From positions 1-16,739 of the forward strand of contig JAMCWI010000076.1 of the NCBI GenBank assembly GCA_023481335.1: 16,739 nucleotides of DNA, in the 5' to 3' direction. Position numbers and translations under genes: made by a program. This stretch comes from Bacillota bacterium (lineage in GTDB: Bacteria > Bacillota > Desulfotomaculia > Desulfotomaculales > Desulfotomaculaceae). The notes below the pieces were generated by a model. The model searched no databases, was not told the origin of the DNA, and saw only the letters and a program-made list of their open reading frames with translations. Positions 1 through 6,352 of this stretch are shown one piece after another (within the stretch, counting starts at the first letter, position 1; each line of letters opens with the position of its first letter).

Positions 1-250
1 TGTTTATGTTACCATAACCGCCCTTTCAAGCCTATGCGAAAAGGCCATTTATACTGTATACAAAGAATAATTCTGTATGCCTTAATTTTGTGCCAATTAT
101 TTCATTTTCCTTGACATATCTATTGTTTTCTTTTTGCTAAGTTTGTCTAATTCATTGTACGGTTAATGTTGTACAGGTTTGGTTTATGTGTAAGATATTG
201 TGCATAATTACGCAGGAAAGAACCGGGGCTTTTGATTGTTTTGTTTCAAT
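1..250. other. AT-rich intergenic region without a recognisable gene
   Basis: I see no convincing coding frame and no tRNA or rRNA here. The stretch is AT-rich compared with the genes. Visible items are two direct repeats, CTGTATAC (54-61) and CTGTATGC (73-80), and a small dyad TGTAC (156-160)/GTACA (171-175). A possible weak rightward promoter is TTGTTT (123-128), 17 nt, then TCTAAT (146-151). TTGACA at 111-116 has no -10 at the right distance. None of this can be tied to a gene, because the left neighbour lies outside the window. Confidence 0.6.
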
Positions 251-291
251 AAAAAAAGGGTTGTTTCCATTCAATTCTATGGAAACAACCC
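251..291 (-). terminator. Intrinsic terminator after gatB
   Basis: On the minus strand a perfect 13-bp stem (arms 258-270 and 279-291, GGGTTGTTTCCAT and its complement) encloses an 8-nt loop. It is followed directly by seven T residues (251-257 on the plus strand are A). It lies about 20 nt downstream of the gatB stop. This is a textbook Rho-independent terminator and ends the gatCAB transcript. There is no T run in the plus direction, so it acts only leftward. Confidence 0.95.
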
Positions 292-311
292 CCAATAGAA
301 CATGTACTTTT

Positions 312-1751
312 CTAAAGTTTTTCTTTTAACAGCTTATTAACCAGATCGGGGTTTGCTTTGCCCCGGGTGGCTTTCATCACTTGTCCCACCAGAAAACCGA
401 TGGCCTGGGTTTTGCCTGCCTGGTAATCCTGTACGGATTTAGGATTGGCGGCAATCACTTCATCCACCACTGCGGCAATGGCGCCCTCGTCGGAAATTTG
501 CACCAATCCCTTTTCTTTTACAATGGTTTCGGGATCCTTGCCGGAGTCGAACATTTCTTCAAAGACGGTTTTGGCAATCTTGCCGCTGATGGTTCCTTTA
601 TCCATCAACTTAAGCATTTCTGCCAACTGAATCGGCTTAATTTTGCACTGGGTAATCTCCATGCCGCCGGCGTTTAAAAGGCGGGTCATTTCCCCCATCA
701 TCCAGTTGCTTACGGCCTTGGGCGTGGGGTATTGCTCAATCACTTGCTCAAAGTAATCGGACATTTCCTTGGTTAAGGTTAAAATGGCTGCATCGTACTC
801 CGGCAGGCCAAATTCTTGAATATATCTGGTGCGCCTTTCGTCCGGCAGTTCCGGCAAAGATTCCCTGATGAACTCAATCCACCGGTTGTCCAGCACCAGC
901 GGCACCAAATCCGGGTCCGGGAGGTAGCGGTAGTCGTGGGCCTGTTCTTTGCTGCGCATGGATACCGTGATCCCTTTGGCCTCGTCCCAGGTGCGGGTCT
1001 CCTGGATGACCCTGCCGCCGGACTCCAGCACGCCCATTTGCCTTTCAATCTCAAACTCCGCGGCCTTTTGCAACGCCCGGAAAGAGTTGAGGTTTTTTAT
1101 TTCCGCCTTGGTGCCAAACTCCTTTTGCCCCACAGGCCGCAAGGATATATTGACGTCGCAGCGCAGGCTGCCCTCCTCCATGCGGCAGTCGGAAACGCCG
1201 GTGTATTGAATAACGGCCTTTAGCTTTTCCACATAGGCCCGGGCTTCCTCCGGCGACCGCATATCCGGTTCTGAAACGATCTCAATTAAGGGCACTCCGG
1301 TGCGGTTGTAGTCCACCAGGGAATAGGGCGTGGTGACGATATTCCCCTGGTGCACCAGTTTTCCTGCATCCTCTTCCATGTGCAGGCGGGTGATGCCAAT
1401 GCGCTTGGTTTGGCCGTCCACCTCAATATCCAAATAGCCCTGTTCGGCAATGGGCAGGTCATATTGAGAGATTTGATAGTTTTTCGGCAGGTCCGGGTAA
1501 TAGTAATTTTTGCGGTCAAACTTGGAAAAGTCGGCCACTTGACAGTTAAGGGCCAGACCGGCTCTCACGGCATATTCCACGACTTTTTTGTTTAATACCG
1601 GCAGGGTGCCGGGCAGGCCCAGACATACCGGGCAGGTGTGATGGTTGGGATCGCCGCCGAATTCTGTGGTGGAGTTGCAAAAAATTTTGGTGTTGGTCTT
1701 CAACTCCACGTGTACTTCAATGCCGATGACGGTTTCATAGGATTGTGTCAT
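312..1751 (-). CDS. gatB: Asp-tRNA(Asn)/Glu-tRNA(Gln) amidotransferase subunit B
   Basis: GatB is the tRNA-binding kinase subunit of GatCAB. It phosphorylates the side chain of misacylated Glu-tRNA(Gln) or Asp-tRNA(Asn), after which ammonia from GatA converts it to the amide. The 479-residue product has the usual family length. Family landmarks are visible: GIEVHVEL near residue 10, the Cys-rich CPVCLGLPG segment at 40-48, NYYYPDLPKNYQISQYD around 82-98, HMEEDAGKL at 124-132, and a C-terminal helical YqeY-like tail from about residue 330. It is the last gene of gatC-gatA-gatB. The ATG overlaps the gatA stop as ATGA, and a GGGGGTGG ribosome site lies inside the end of gatA, which suggests translational coupling. 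A strong terminator follows. No anomaly seen. Confidence 0.98.
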   Translation of the reverse strand: MTQSYETVIGIEVHVELKTNTKIFCNSTTEFGGDPNHHTCPVCLGLPGTLPVLNKKVVEYAVRAGLALNCQVADFSKFDRKNYYYPDLPKNYQISQYDLPIAEQGYLDIEVDGQTKRIGITRLHMEEDAGKLVHQGNIVTTPYSLVDYNRTGVPLIEIVSEPDMRSPEEARAYVEKLKAVIQYTGVSDCRMEEGSLRCDVNISLRPVGQKEFGTKAEIKNLNSFRALQKAAEFEIERQMGVLESGGRVIQETRTWDEAKGITVSMRSKEQAHDYRYLPDPDLVPLVLDNRWIEFIRESLPELPDERRTRYIQEFGLPEYDAAILTLTKEMSDYFEQVIEQYPTPKAVSNWMMGEMTRLLNAGGMEITQCKIKPIQLAEMLKLMDKGTISGKIAKTVFEEMFDSGKDPETIVKEKGLVQISDEGAIAAVVDEVIAANPKSVQDYQAGKTQAIGFLVGQVMKATRGKANPDLVNKLLKEKL

Positions 1752-3220
1752 TGCGCGCCACCCCCAATAACAGGCCGCAGCCCGGTGAAATCGGTGTTTT
1801 GCTCCAGGGTGTAGGCCACCCGCAACAGGGTGCCCTCTGCAAAGGCTTTGCCCATCAGCTGCAGTCCCACCGGCAGGTTATCGGCCAGTCCGCAGGGCAT
1901 GGACAGGGCGGGTATCCCTGCCAGGTTCACCGGGATGGTGCAAACATCCTGTAGATACATTTGAATGGGATCATCCACCATTTCTCCGATTTTAAAGGCG
2001 GTGGAGGGTGAAGTGGGACTTAAAAGAACATCATATTTTTCAAAGGCCTTGTCAAAATCCTGTTTAATGAGGGTACGCACCTTAAGGGCCTTGAGGTAAT
2101 AGGCATCGTAATAGCCGGCGGATAATGAATAGGTGCCCAGCATGATGCGGCGCTTGACCTCATCGCCAAAACCCTGGCTGCGGCTGCGCATGAACATATC
2201 CACCAGATCCCGGGCATCTTCCACCCGCAGACCGTAGCGCACCCCGTCGTACCTGGCCAGGTTGGAGCTTGCTTCGGCGGTGGCAATGAGATAATAAGCC
2301 GGCATGGCGAATTCCGTATGGGGCATGTTGGTTTCCTCCACATAGGCTCCCAGCTCGGTTAGTTTTTTAATGGCTTCCTTGATCCGTTCCTTAACCGGTG
2401 GGGCGATGCCGTCGGCCATGTATTCCCTGGGCACGCCGATTTTCATGCCCTTAATGTCGTTAACCAAATGTTGGGTAAAGTCGGGCTGCCGGATATTGGC
2501 GGAAGTGCTGTCCAGGGGATCGTGGCCGCAGATGACATTCAGCATGTGAGCCATATCGGTAACATCCTTGGTAAAGGGACCGATTTGATCCAGGGAGGAG
2601 GCATAGGCCACCAGCCCGTAGCGGGAAACGCCGCCGTAGGTAGGTTTCATGCCCACAACACCGCAGAAGGCGGCCGGTTGGCGTATGGAGCCCCCGGTAT
2701 CCGAACCCAGGGAAACAATGGCTTCTCCGGCTGCCACCGCCGCAGCGGAACCGCCGCTGGAGCCGCCGGGCACCCGGTTGATATCCCAGGGGTTACGGGT
2801 TATATGAAAGCCGGAATTCTCGTTGGAAGAACCCATGGCAAATTCGTCCATGTTGGTTTTGCCCACCAGCACCATGTCTGCATTGTGCAGCTTGGACACA
2901 GCGGTGGCGGTGTAAGGGGGAATAAAATTATGCAGTATCTTGGAAGCACAGGAGGTACGGATACCCTCTGTGCACATGTTGTCTTTAACGGCAACCGGGA
3001 TGCCTGCCAAGGGGGCAATAGGCTCACCGGCGGCAATTTTCTCGTCCACCTGCCGGGCCTTTGCCTCGGCATGTTCCCGGGTAATGGTTAGATAGGACTT
3101 TACTTTATCTTCCACCTCTTCGATGCGCTGGTAAACTGCCGCGGTGATTTCCGAGGCGGAGATTTCTTTTTTCACCAGCATGTCATGAAGTTGGCGGGCT
3201 GTCCGCTGAAAGAGATCCAA
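1748..3220 (-). CDS. gatA: Asp-tRNA(Asn)/Glu-tRNA(Gln) amidotransferase subunit A
   Basis: GatA is the glutaminase subunit of GatCAB. It is an amidase-signature enzyme that releases ammonia from glutamine for transamidation on GatB. The product has 490 residues, the normal length. The Ser-cisSer-Lys triad is intact: Lys79 in GIPVAVKD, Ser154 in PGGSSGGSAAA and Ser178 in GSDTGGSIRQP. The start is a TTG at 3218-3220, preceded 7 nt upstream by AAGGAGG (plus-strand 3228-3234), and the N-terminus MDLFQRTARQLHD fits the family. The 3' end overlaps gatB by 4 nt. It is separated from gatC by an unusually long 107-nt gap that carries an imperfect inverted repeat. Whether the complex makes Gln-tRNA, Asn-tRNA or both cannot be decided here. 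Confidence 0.98.
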   Translation of the reverse strand: MDLFQRTARQLHDMLVKKEISASEITAAVYQRIEEVEDKVKSYLTITREHAEAKARQVDEKIAAGEPIAPLAGIPVAVKDNMCTEGIRTSCASKILHNFIPPYTATAVSKLHNADMVLVGKTNMDEFAMGSSNENSGFHITRNPWDINRVPGGSSGGSAAAVAAGEAIVSLGSDTGGSIRQPAAFCGVVGMKPTYGGVSRYGLVAYASSLDQIGPFTKDVTDMAHMLNVICGHDPLDSTSANIRQPDFTQHLVNDIKGMKIGVPREYMADGIAPPVKERIKEAIKKLTELGAYVEETNMPHTEFAMPAYYLIATAEASSNLARYDGVRYGLRVEDARDLVDMFMRSRSQGFGDEVKRRIMLGTYSLSAGYYDAYYLKALKVRTLIKQDFDKAFEKYDVLLSPTSPSTAFKIGEMVDDPIQMYLQDVCTIPVNLAGIPALSMPCGLADNLPVGLQLMGKAFAEGTLLRVAYTLEQNTDFTGLRPVIGGGAQ

Positions 3221-3240
3221 AATTTTCCCTCCTTGATGAG

Positions 3241-3321
3241 AGGTGAGAAGTGAGCAGTTAGAAGTGAGAAATCCCGTGACAACCTTGATCTATCTCATAT
3301 CTAACCTATGACTTCCAACCT
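3241..3321. repeat. Imperfect inverted repeat in the gatC-gatA gap
   Basis: Two 31-nt arms, 3241-3271 and 3291-3321, are inverted copies with 22 of 31 positions matching, around a 19-nt centre. The left arm is itself a quasi-repeat of GTGAGAAGTGAG/GTTAGAAGTGAG units. It fills nearly all the space between gatC and gatA, genes that are usually close together. It could fold as a hairpin in the mRNA, or be a MITE/REP-like insertion. No T run follows, so it is not a typical terminator. Confidence 0.7.
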
Positions 3322-3327
3322 TTCTTG

Positions 3328-3609
3328 TTAAACGATTTTGGGTACTTTGAAAAAGTTTTCTTCCCGGTCCGGGGCGTTGGCCAGGGCTTTTTCCGGGTCC
3401 ATATGTTCCCCTGCCCGGTCTTCCCGGAAGACGTTTTGGATGGGCAGTACGTGGGCCGTAGGAGGCACGCCGTCGGTGTTCAATTCCTGCAAAGCCCGGG
3501 CTGCGTCCAGGATTTTATTTAATTGCCGGGTGTACAACTCTCTTTCCTCTTCACTTAATTCCAAACGGGCCAGCAGGGCCACATGTTCCACATCTTGTTT
3601 GCTAATCAA
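3328..3609 (-). CDS. gatC: Asp-tRNA(Asn)/Glu-tRNA(Gln) amidotransferase subunit C
   Basis: GatC is the small subunit that wraps around and stabilises the GatA-GatB interface. The 93-residue product begins ISKQDVEHVALLARLELSEEE after the initiator, a signature GatC N-terminus, and ends with REENFFKVPKIV, the typical C-terminal segment. I place the start at TTG (3607-3609). A GGAAGG ribosome site (plus-strand 3619-3624) lies 9 nt upstream, and the family's N-terminus begins here. The frame stays open to an ATG at 3642, but that would add 11 residues encoded by the ribosome site itself and begin almost at the predicted transcription start. It is the first gene of gatCAB, with its own promoter. 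The TTG start is shared with gatA. Confidence 0.93.
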   Translation of the reverse strand: MISKQDVEHVALLARLELSEEERELYTRQLNKILDAARALQELNTDGVPPTAHVLPIQNVFREDRAGEHMDPEKALANAPDREENFFKVPKIV

Positions 3610-3618
3610 CCAAGTACA

Positions 3619-3624
3619 CCTTCC
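3619..3624 (-). promoter_or_regulatory. Ribosome binding site that fixes the gatC start
   Basis: GGAAGG on the minus strand sits 9 nt before the TTG codon at 3607-3609. Because it lies inside the longer open frame, it argues for the short GatC and against the ATG at 3642. Confidence 0.7.
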
Positions 3625-3643
3625 TTTGCTTAAAACTGACAAT

Positions 3644-3673
3644 ATTATACCAAAGTTTGCTAAACCGGCGCAA
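3644..3673 (-). promoter_or_regulatory. Sigma-A-type promoter for gatCAB
   Basis: On the minus strand TTGCGC (3668-3673) is followed after 18 nt by a perfect TATAAT (3644-3649). Transcription would start near 3637, leaving a leader of under 30 nt before the gatC TTG. That is too short for a T-box or other riboswitch. Confidence 0.75.
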
Positions 3674-3711
3674 CTTGACCAAGTATTATCGATTCTTTGC
3701 CGGTTGCATCA

Positions 3712-3740
3712 TTGTTCCGGTGTTTTTGGGGTACGATAAT
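3712..3740 (+). promoter_or_regulatory. Probable promoter for ridA
   Basis: TTGTTC (3712-3717), a 17-nt spacer, then GATAAT (3735-3740) fits a housekeeping promoter. It points right and lies about 40 nt before the ridA start. The -10 coincides with the right arm of a 7-bp inverted repeat (ATTATCG 3685-3691 / CGATAAT 3734-3740), which could be an operator or chance. Confidence 0.6.
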
Positions 3741-3778
3741 GATGATAAATACTGCCTGTTATTAAAGGAGGAGCATCC

Positions 3779-4240
3779 ATGCACACCAAAAGAGCCATTT
3801 GTACCGATAAAGCACCGGCCGCCATTGGCCCCTATTCCCAGGCCATTGCTTTCGGCCCCCTCATTTTTACCTCGGGACAAATCCCCATTGACCCCGCCGG
3901 CGGCACCATTGTCACCGGGGACATTCAGGAGCAGACCCGGCGTTCCCTGGAGAATGTCAAAGCCATTTTGGAAGCCGCCGGGGCCAGGCTGGACCAGGTG
4001 GTTAAAACCACCGTGTTTGTTAAGGACATGAATGATTTTGAAAAAATCAACGAGGTTTATGCGGAGTATTTCCCCTGCCCCGCCCCGGCCCGTTCCCTGG
4101 TGCAAGTGGCCCGGCTGCCCCGGGATGTGGGCGTGGAAATCGAGGTCATTGCTGCACCCGGGCACGGGCACGGCCATGGCCATGGGCACGGTCAAGGGCA
4201 CCAGGGTTCCGCCGGTGGCGGCTGCGGCTGCGGAGGTTAG
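3779..4240 (+). CDS. ridA: RidA family enamine/imine deaminase with His-rich tail
   Basis: RidA (YjgF/YER057c/UK114) hydrolyses reactive 2-aminoacrylate and related enamines released by PLP enzymes, protecting the cytosol. Residues 1-126 are a complete RidA domain: APAAIGPYSQAI at 12-23 (Tyr19), FTSGQIP at 30-36, the Arg105 that binds the substrate carboxylate (PAPARSLVQV), and Glu120 in VEIEVIA. The family normally ends there, at about 125 residues. This one continues to 153 with an alternating His-Gly tract (His129, 131, 133, 135, 137, 141) and a Gly-rich end with Cys149 and Cys151, which looks able to bind metal. The start is clear: AAAGGAGG (3764-3771) 7 nt before ATG. It is the only rightward gene, divergent from gatC. 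Confidence 0.95.
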   Translation: MHTKRAICTDKAPAAIGPYSQAIAFGPLIFTSGQIPIDPAGGTIVTGDIQEQTRRSLENVKAILEAAGARLDQVVKTTVFVKDMNDFEKINEVYAEYFPCPAPARSLVQVARLPRDVGVEIEVIAAPGHGHGHGHGHGQGHQGSAGGGCGCGG

Positions 4241-4256
4241 AGTTTCGTCAAACAAG

Positions 4257-4284
4257 GGACATGCCTCGTTTATTGGGCATGTCC
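4257..4284. terminator. Hairpin between converging ridA and LysM genes, likely bidirectional terminator
   Basis: A perfect 9-bp stem GGACATGCC/GGCATGTCC (4257-4265, 4276-4284) encloses a 10-nt loop, 16 nt after the ridA stop. The 3' flank is AT-rich (TAAATTTAAT) in the rightward direction and CTTGTTTG in the leftward one. The U runs are imperfect on both sides. The position between converging genes supports a shared terminator. Confidence 0.65.
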
Positions 4285-4329
4285 TAAATTTAATACTTGG
4301 TGCTCACTCTTCGCGTTCAACCGGAAAGA

Positions 4330-4848
4330 TTATTTGCCCCAGGATTTCTCGGGCTCTTTCGGTACTTTGATAACCTGGCCAACGTGCAAACGGGTACCCT
4401 TGTGAATAAAATTGATCTCCGCCAACTTGCCGGCAAAAACTTCCGTCCCATAATATTTTTTTGAAATCAGGGCAAAATTCTCTCCCGCTTGGATATGATG
4501 ATAAATTAAGCTTCCTCCCTGAATTGCAGGCTGATTTGTTGGCTGCTGCTTAAACCGTTCAAATTCTAAGTTTTTTTGTTCCAATTCCTTTTTCAACCTG
4601 TCGTTCTCCGTTTGCAGTTGTACAACATCTCTGTTTAACTGATCCCTGTGCTGCTTCAGGTCCCAGCTAAGTCCAACGATAGCGACCAGAAGCAGCGAAA
4701 ACCCCAGGATGAAAATCATCAACAGCTTATCGCCAAACAGTGAAGGGTGTATTTTACGAAAAGGCCGGGAGTGTTTCTTCAGTAATACCTCCTTCTCCAA
4801 TTCACTGATACTTTTTCCTTCAAACTTCCGCAGGTTAATGTTACTCAC
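4330..4848 (-). CDS. Membrane-anchored coiled-coil protein with C-terminal LysM domain
   Basis: This 172-residue protein has a basic, presumably cytoplasmic N-terminus (1-40), one transmembrane helix (about 42-62), a charged heptad-like coiled coil (about 64-102), a short Gln/Pro linker and one LysM domain (about 115-163, IYHHIQAGENFALISKKYYG to GQVIKVPK). LysM binds N-acetylglucosamine of peptidoglycan, so the protein probably tethers the membrane to the wall from outside. The layout recalls single-pass cell-division or envelope proteins, but I cannot name a gene. The start is GTG at 4846-4848. Its ribosome site is mediocre: GAGAGGG is only 2 nt away and GGAG is 11 nt away, so the exact start is less sure. 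It is separated by 138 nt from the upstream SLH gene and ends convergent with ridA. Confidence 0.85.
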   Translation of the reverse strand: MSNINLRKFEGKSISELEKEVLLKKHSRPFRKIHPSLFGDKLLMIFILGFSLLLVAIVGLSWDLKQHRDQLNRDVVQLQTENDRLKKELEQKNLEFERFKQQPTNQPAIQGGSLIYHHIQAGENFALISKKYYGTEVFAGKLAEINFIHKGTRLHVGQVIKVPKEPEKSWGK

Positions 4849-4986
4849 GTCCCTCTCGGCTCCATCTTATTTTCAGTTTAGTATTACGGGCCTTTCCTGT
4901 AATCCAAAGATTCAATAATGCGCTGCTCACCCTTTTCCTCTGCAAACATAGTCTGCTCAGGTATCCCACAGGAAAGAAGCCTTTTA

Positions 4987-6351
4987 TCATAGCCTTTGAA
5001 TCTCCAAAACCCTTTCATAAAAGGGTTCCCCAATGTAAAAAATCTTTACTTTATCGTTGGGCTCTATGGAGCTGATTTCTTCCCCTTCTTTGTCCACCAG
5101 CCGTCCAAAATCCCAGCCCCAGAAGTGGTCGGGCACATACTTTTTGCTGCTGCCGCTGCCCTTTTTCTTTAGATACAGTGCCCTGTCAATGCGGTCCACT
5201 TCGCCGGTGAGGTTTTTAACGTCCAAGAGGGTCAGGGTCTTGACGGTTCCATTGGAGGTTAAGCCCAGTTTGACAAACTGGCCTGCTTTCAATTTTTTCA
5301 GCAGATCCCCGCTGGTCTTGCTCTTGGATTTTTCATCGGTGATTTCGGCATCCCAGGCAATGGGGTAATCCACTTCCTCACAGAGCAGGTCCTTAACTGT
5401 TAAAATCACCGGTTCCCCCTCGGCATGACGGAGGTAGCTGGCGTAGGTATCCCTCTGTACCGGGGAGAAATTTCTTCTTTCCAGCAGATCAAGGTATGCC
5501 AGTTTTCTCTTGCTGTCCAAAATCCCCGTTACCCGGTGGTTGATTAGTTGCTGCAGCGGCATGGGGTGCCCCAGCCAGTAGGCTTTGCAGTTGGCGGCGG
5601 CAACAATTTTTTGGCTGCCCTTGAGGGAAGTCAACTGGATTTCCAGGCCGTTCTTTCCCTGGGAAACCCCGGAGACCCAGCCTTCAACCTTTCTTTTGGC
5701 GTCCACCTTCAGCCAACCCTGGTCGTACAGTTTTGTCAGAACCGCGGCCATTTCCCCTCTGGATACCTGCCCCAGGGGGCGAAAATTGCCGTCCGGGTAG
5801 ACCGATAAGATACCGCTTGTAATAACGGACTGGATGGCTGAAAGGGTGCCCGGCGGGACAGTTTTGCTGTCTGTAAAGGAAACGCTGCCGGTGGGTGGGG
5901 GCAGATAGAGCGATCTGGCCAGGAGCACCGCCAACTGCCCACGATTGATGGGTCGGTCGTGCCGAAAGTTCTTTAACAGGTCATCCGGGACAAATCTTTG
6001 CTGCACTGCAAAATCCATCTGGTTTTGCCCAAGGGGAACCGGGTAGGCGCTGGGGAGGGCACTTTTGGGGCGTTTCAATTTGGCAATTTGCTCACTGAAG
6101 CCCGCGCTGTTCAAAACCAGTTGAATGGCCTCCAGGCTGGTAACGGGTTGATTGGGCCGGAAGGTTTGGTCGGGAAATCCCTTGTCCAACCCGAGGGCAT
6201 TGACCTTTTCAATGGATTGCTTGGCCCAATGGCCTTTGATATCTGTGAAATCCGTTTCCGCAGCAGGGCTGCCCACCGCCCAGGCGGTACCGGGCAGCAA
6301 AAGAAATCCGGCCAGTACAATCAGTATCCACCATTTATAGAAAAATTGCAT
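4987..6351 (-). CDS. Exported S-layer homology (SLH) domain protein
   Basis: The 454-residue product begins with a signal peptide (Trp/Leu-rich core about 7-20, likely cleavage after AWA at 25). SLH repeats follow: a clear one at about 33-84 (FTDIKGHWAKQSIEKV, GFPDQTFRPNQPVT), a degenerate one at about 112-148 (INRGQLAVLLARS), and a clear one at about 157-210 (YPDGNFRPLGQVSRGEMAAVL). SLH domains bind pyruvylated secondary wall polymer, so this is a wall-associated protein. Residues about 220-454 form a region I do not recognise. It contains recurring short beta-like motifs of the type VxGxVxxID (VEGWVSGV, RVTGILD, LTGEVDRID). Its ATG lies 1 nt after the stop of the upstream propeller gene, and its AAGGAG site is inside that gene's last codons, so the two are translationally coupled. 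Confidence 0.9.
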   Translation of the reverse strand: MQFFYKWWILIVLAGFLLLPGTAWAVGSPAAETDFTDIKGHWAKQSIEKVNALGLDKGFPDQTFRPNQPVTSLEAIQLVLNSAGFSEQIAKLKRPKSALPSAYPVPLGQNQMDFAVQQRFVPDDLLKNFRHDRPINRGQLAVLLARSLYLPPPTGSVSFTDSKTVPPGTLSAIQSVITSGILSVYPDGNFRPLGQVSRGEMAAVLTKLYDQGWLKVDAKRKVEGWVSGVSQGKNGLEIQLTSLKGSQKIVAAANCKAYWLGHPMPLQQLINHRVTGILDSKRKLAYLDLLERRNFSPVQRDTYASYLRHAEGEPVILTVKDLLCEEVDYPIAWDAEITDEKSKSKTSGDLLKKLKAGQFVKLGLTSNGTVKTLTLLDVKNLTGEVDRIDRALYLKKKGSGSSKKYVPDHFWGWDFGRLVDKEGEEISSIEPNDKVKIFYIGEPFYERVLEIQRL

Positions 6352-6352
6352 A

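Noticed and set aside
111..139. Promoter based on TTGACA at 111-116
   Set aside because: No acceptable -10 hexamer occurs 16-19 nt downstream; the nearest TATAAT-like sequence is 29 nt away.
3610..3642. Longer GatC starting at ATG 3642
   Set aside because: It would translate the ribosome binding site and add 11 residues not typical of GatC, and the ATG lies almost at the predicted transcription start.
3610..3660. T-box or riboswitch leader ahead of gatC
   Set aside because: The predicted leader is under 30 nt, with no room for such a structure.
3657..4031. Alternative plus-strand frame across the ridA start
   Set aside because: It overlaps the promoter and the true RidA frame, is Pro-rich low-quality sequence and lacks a ribosome site.
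4170..4240. Short tandem repeat or CRISPR-like array in the HGHG-coding DNA
   Set aside because: The repetition comes from His-Gly codons with varied third bases inside the RidA reading frame. There is no repeat-spacer pattern here or elsewhere in the window.
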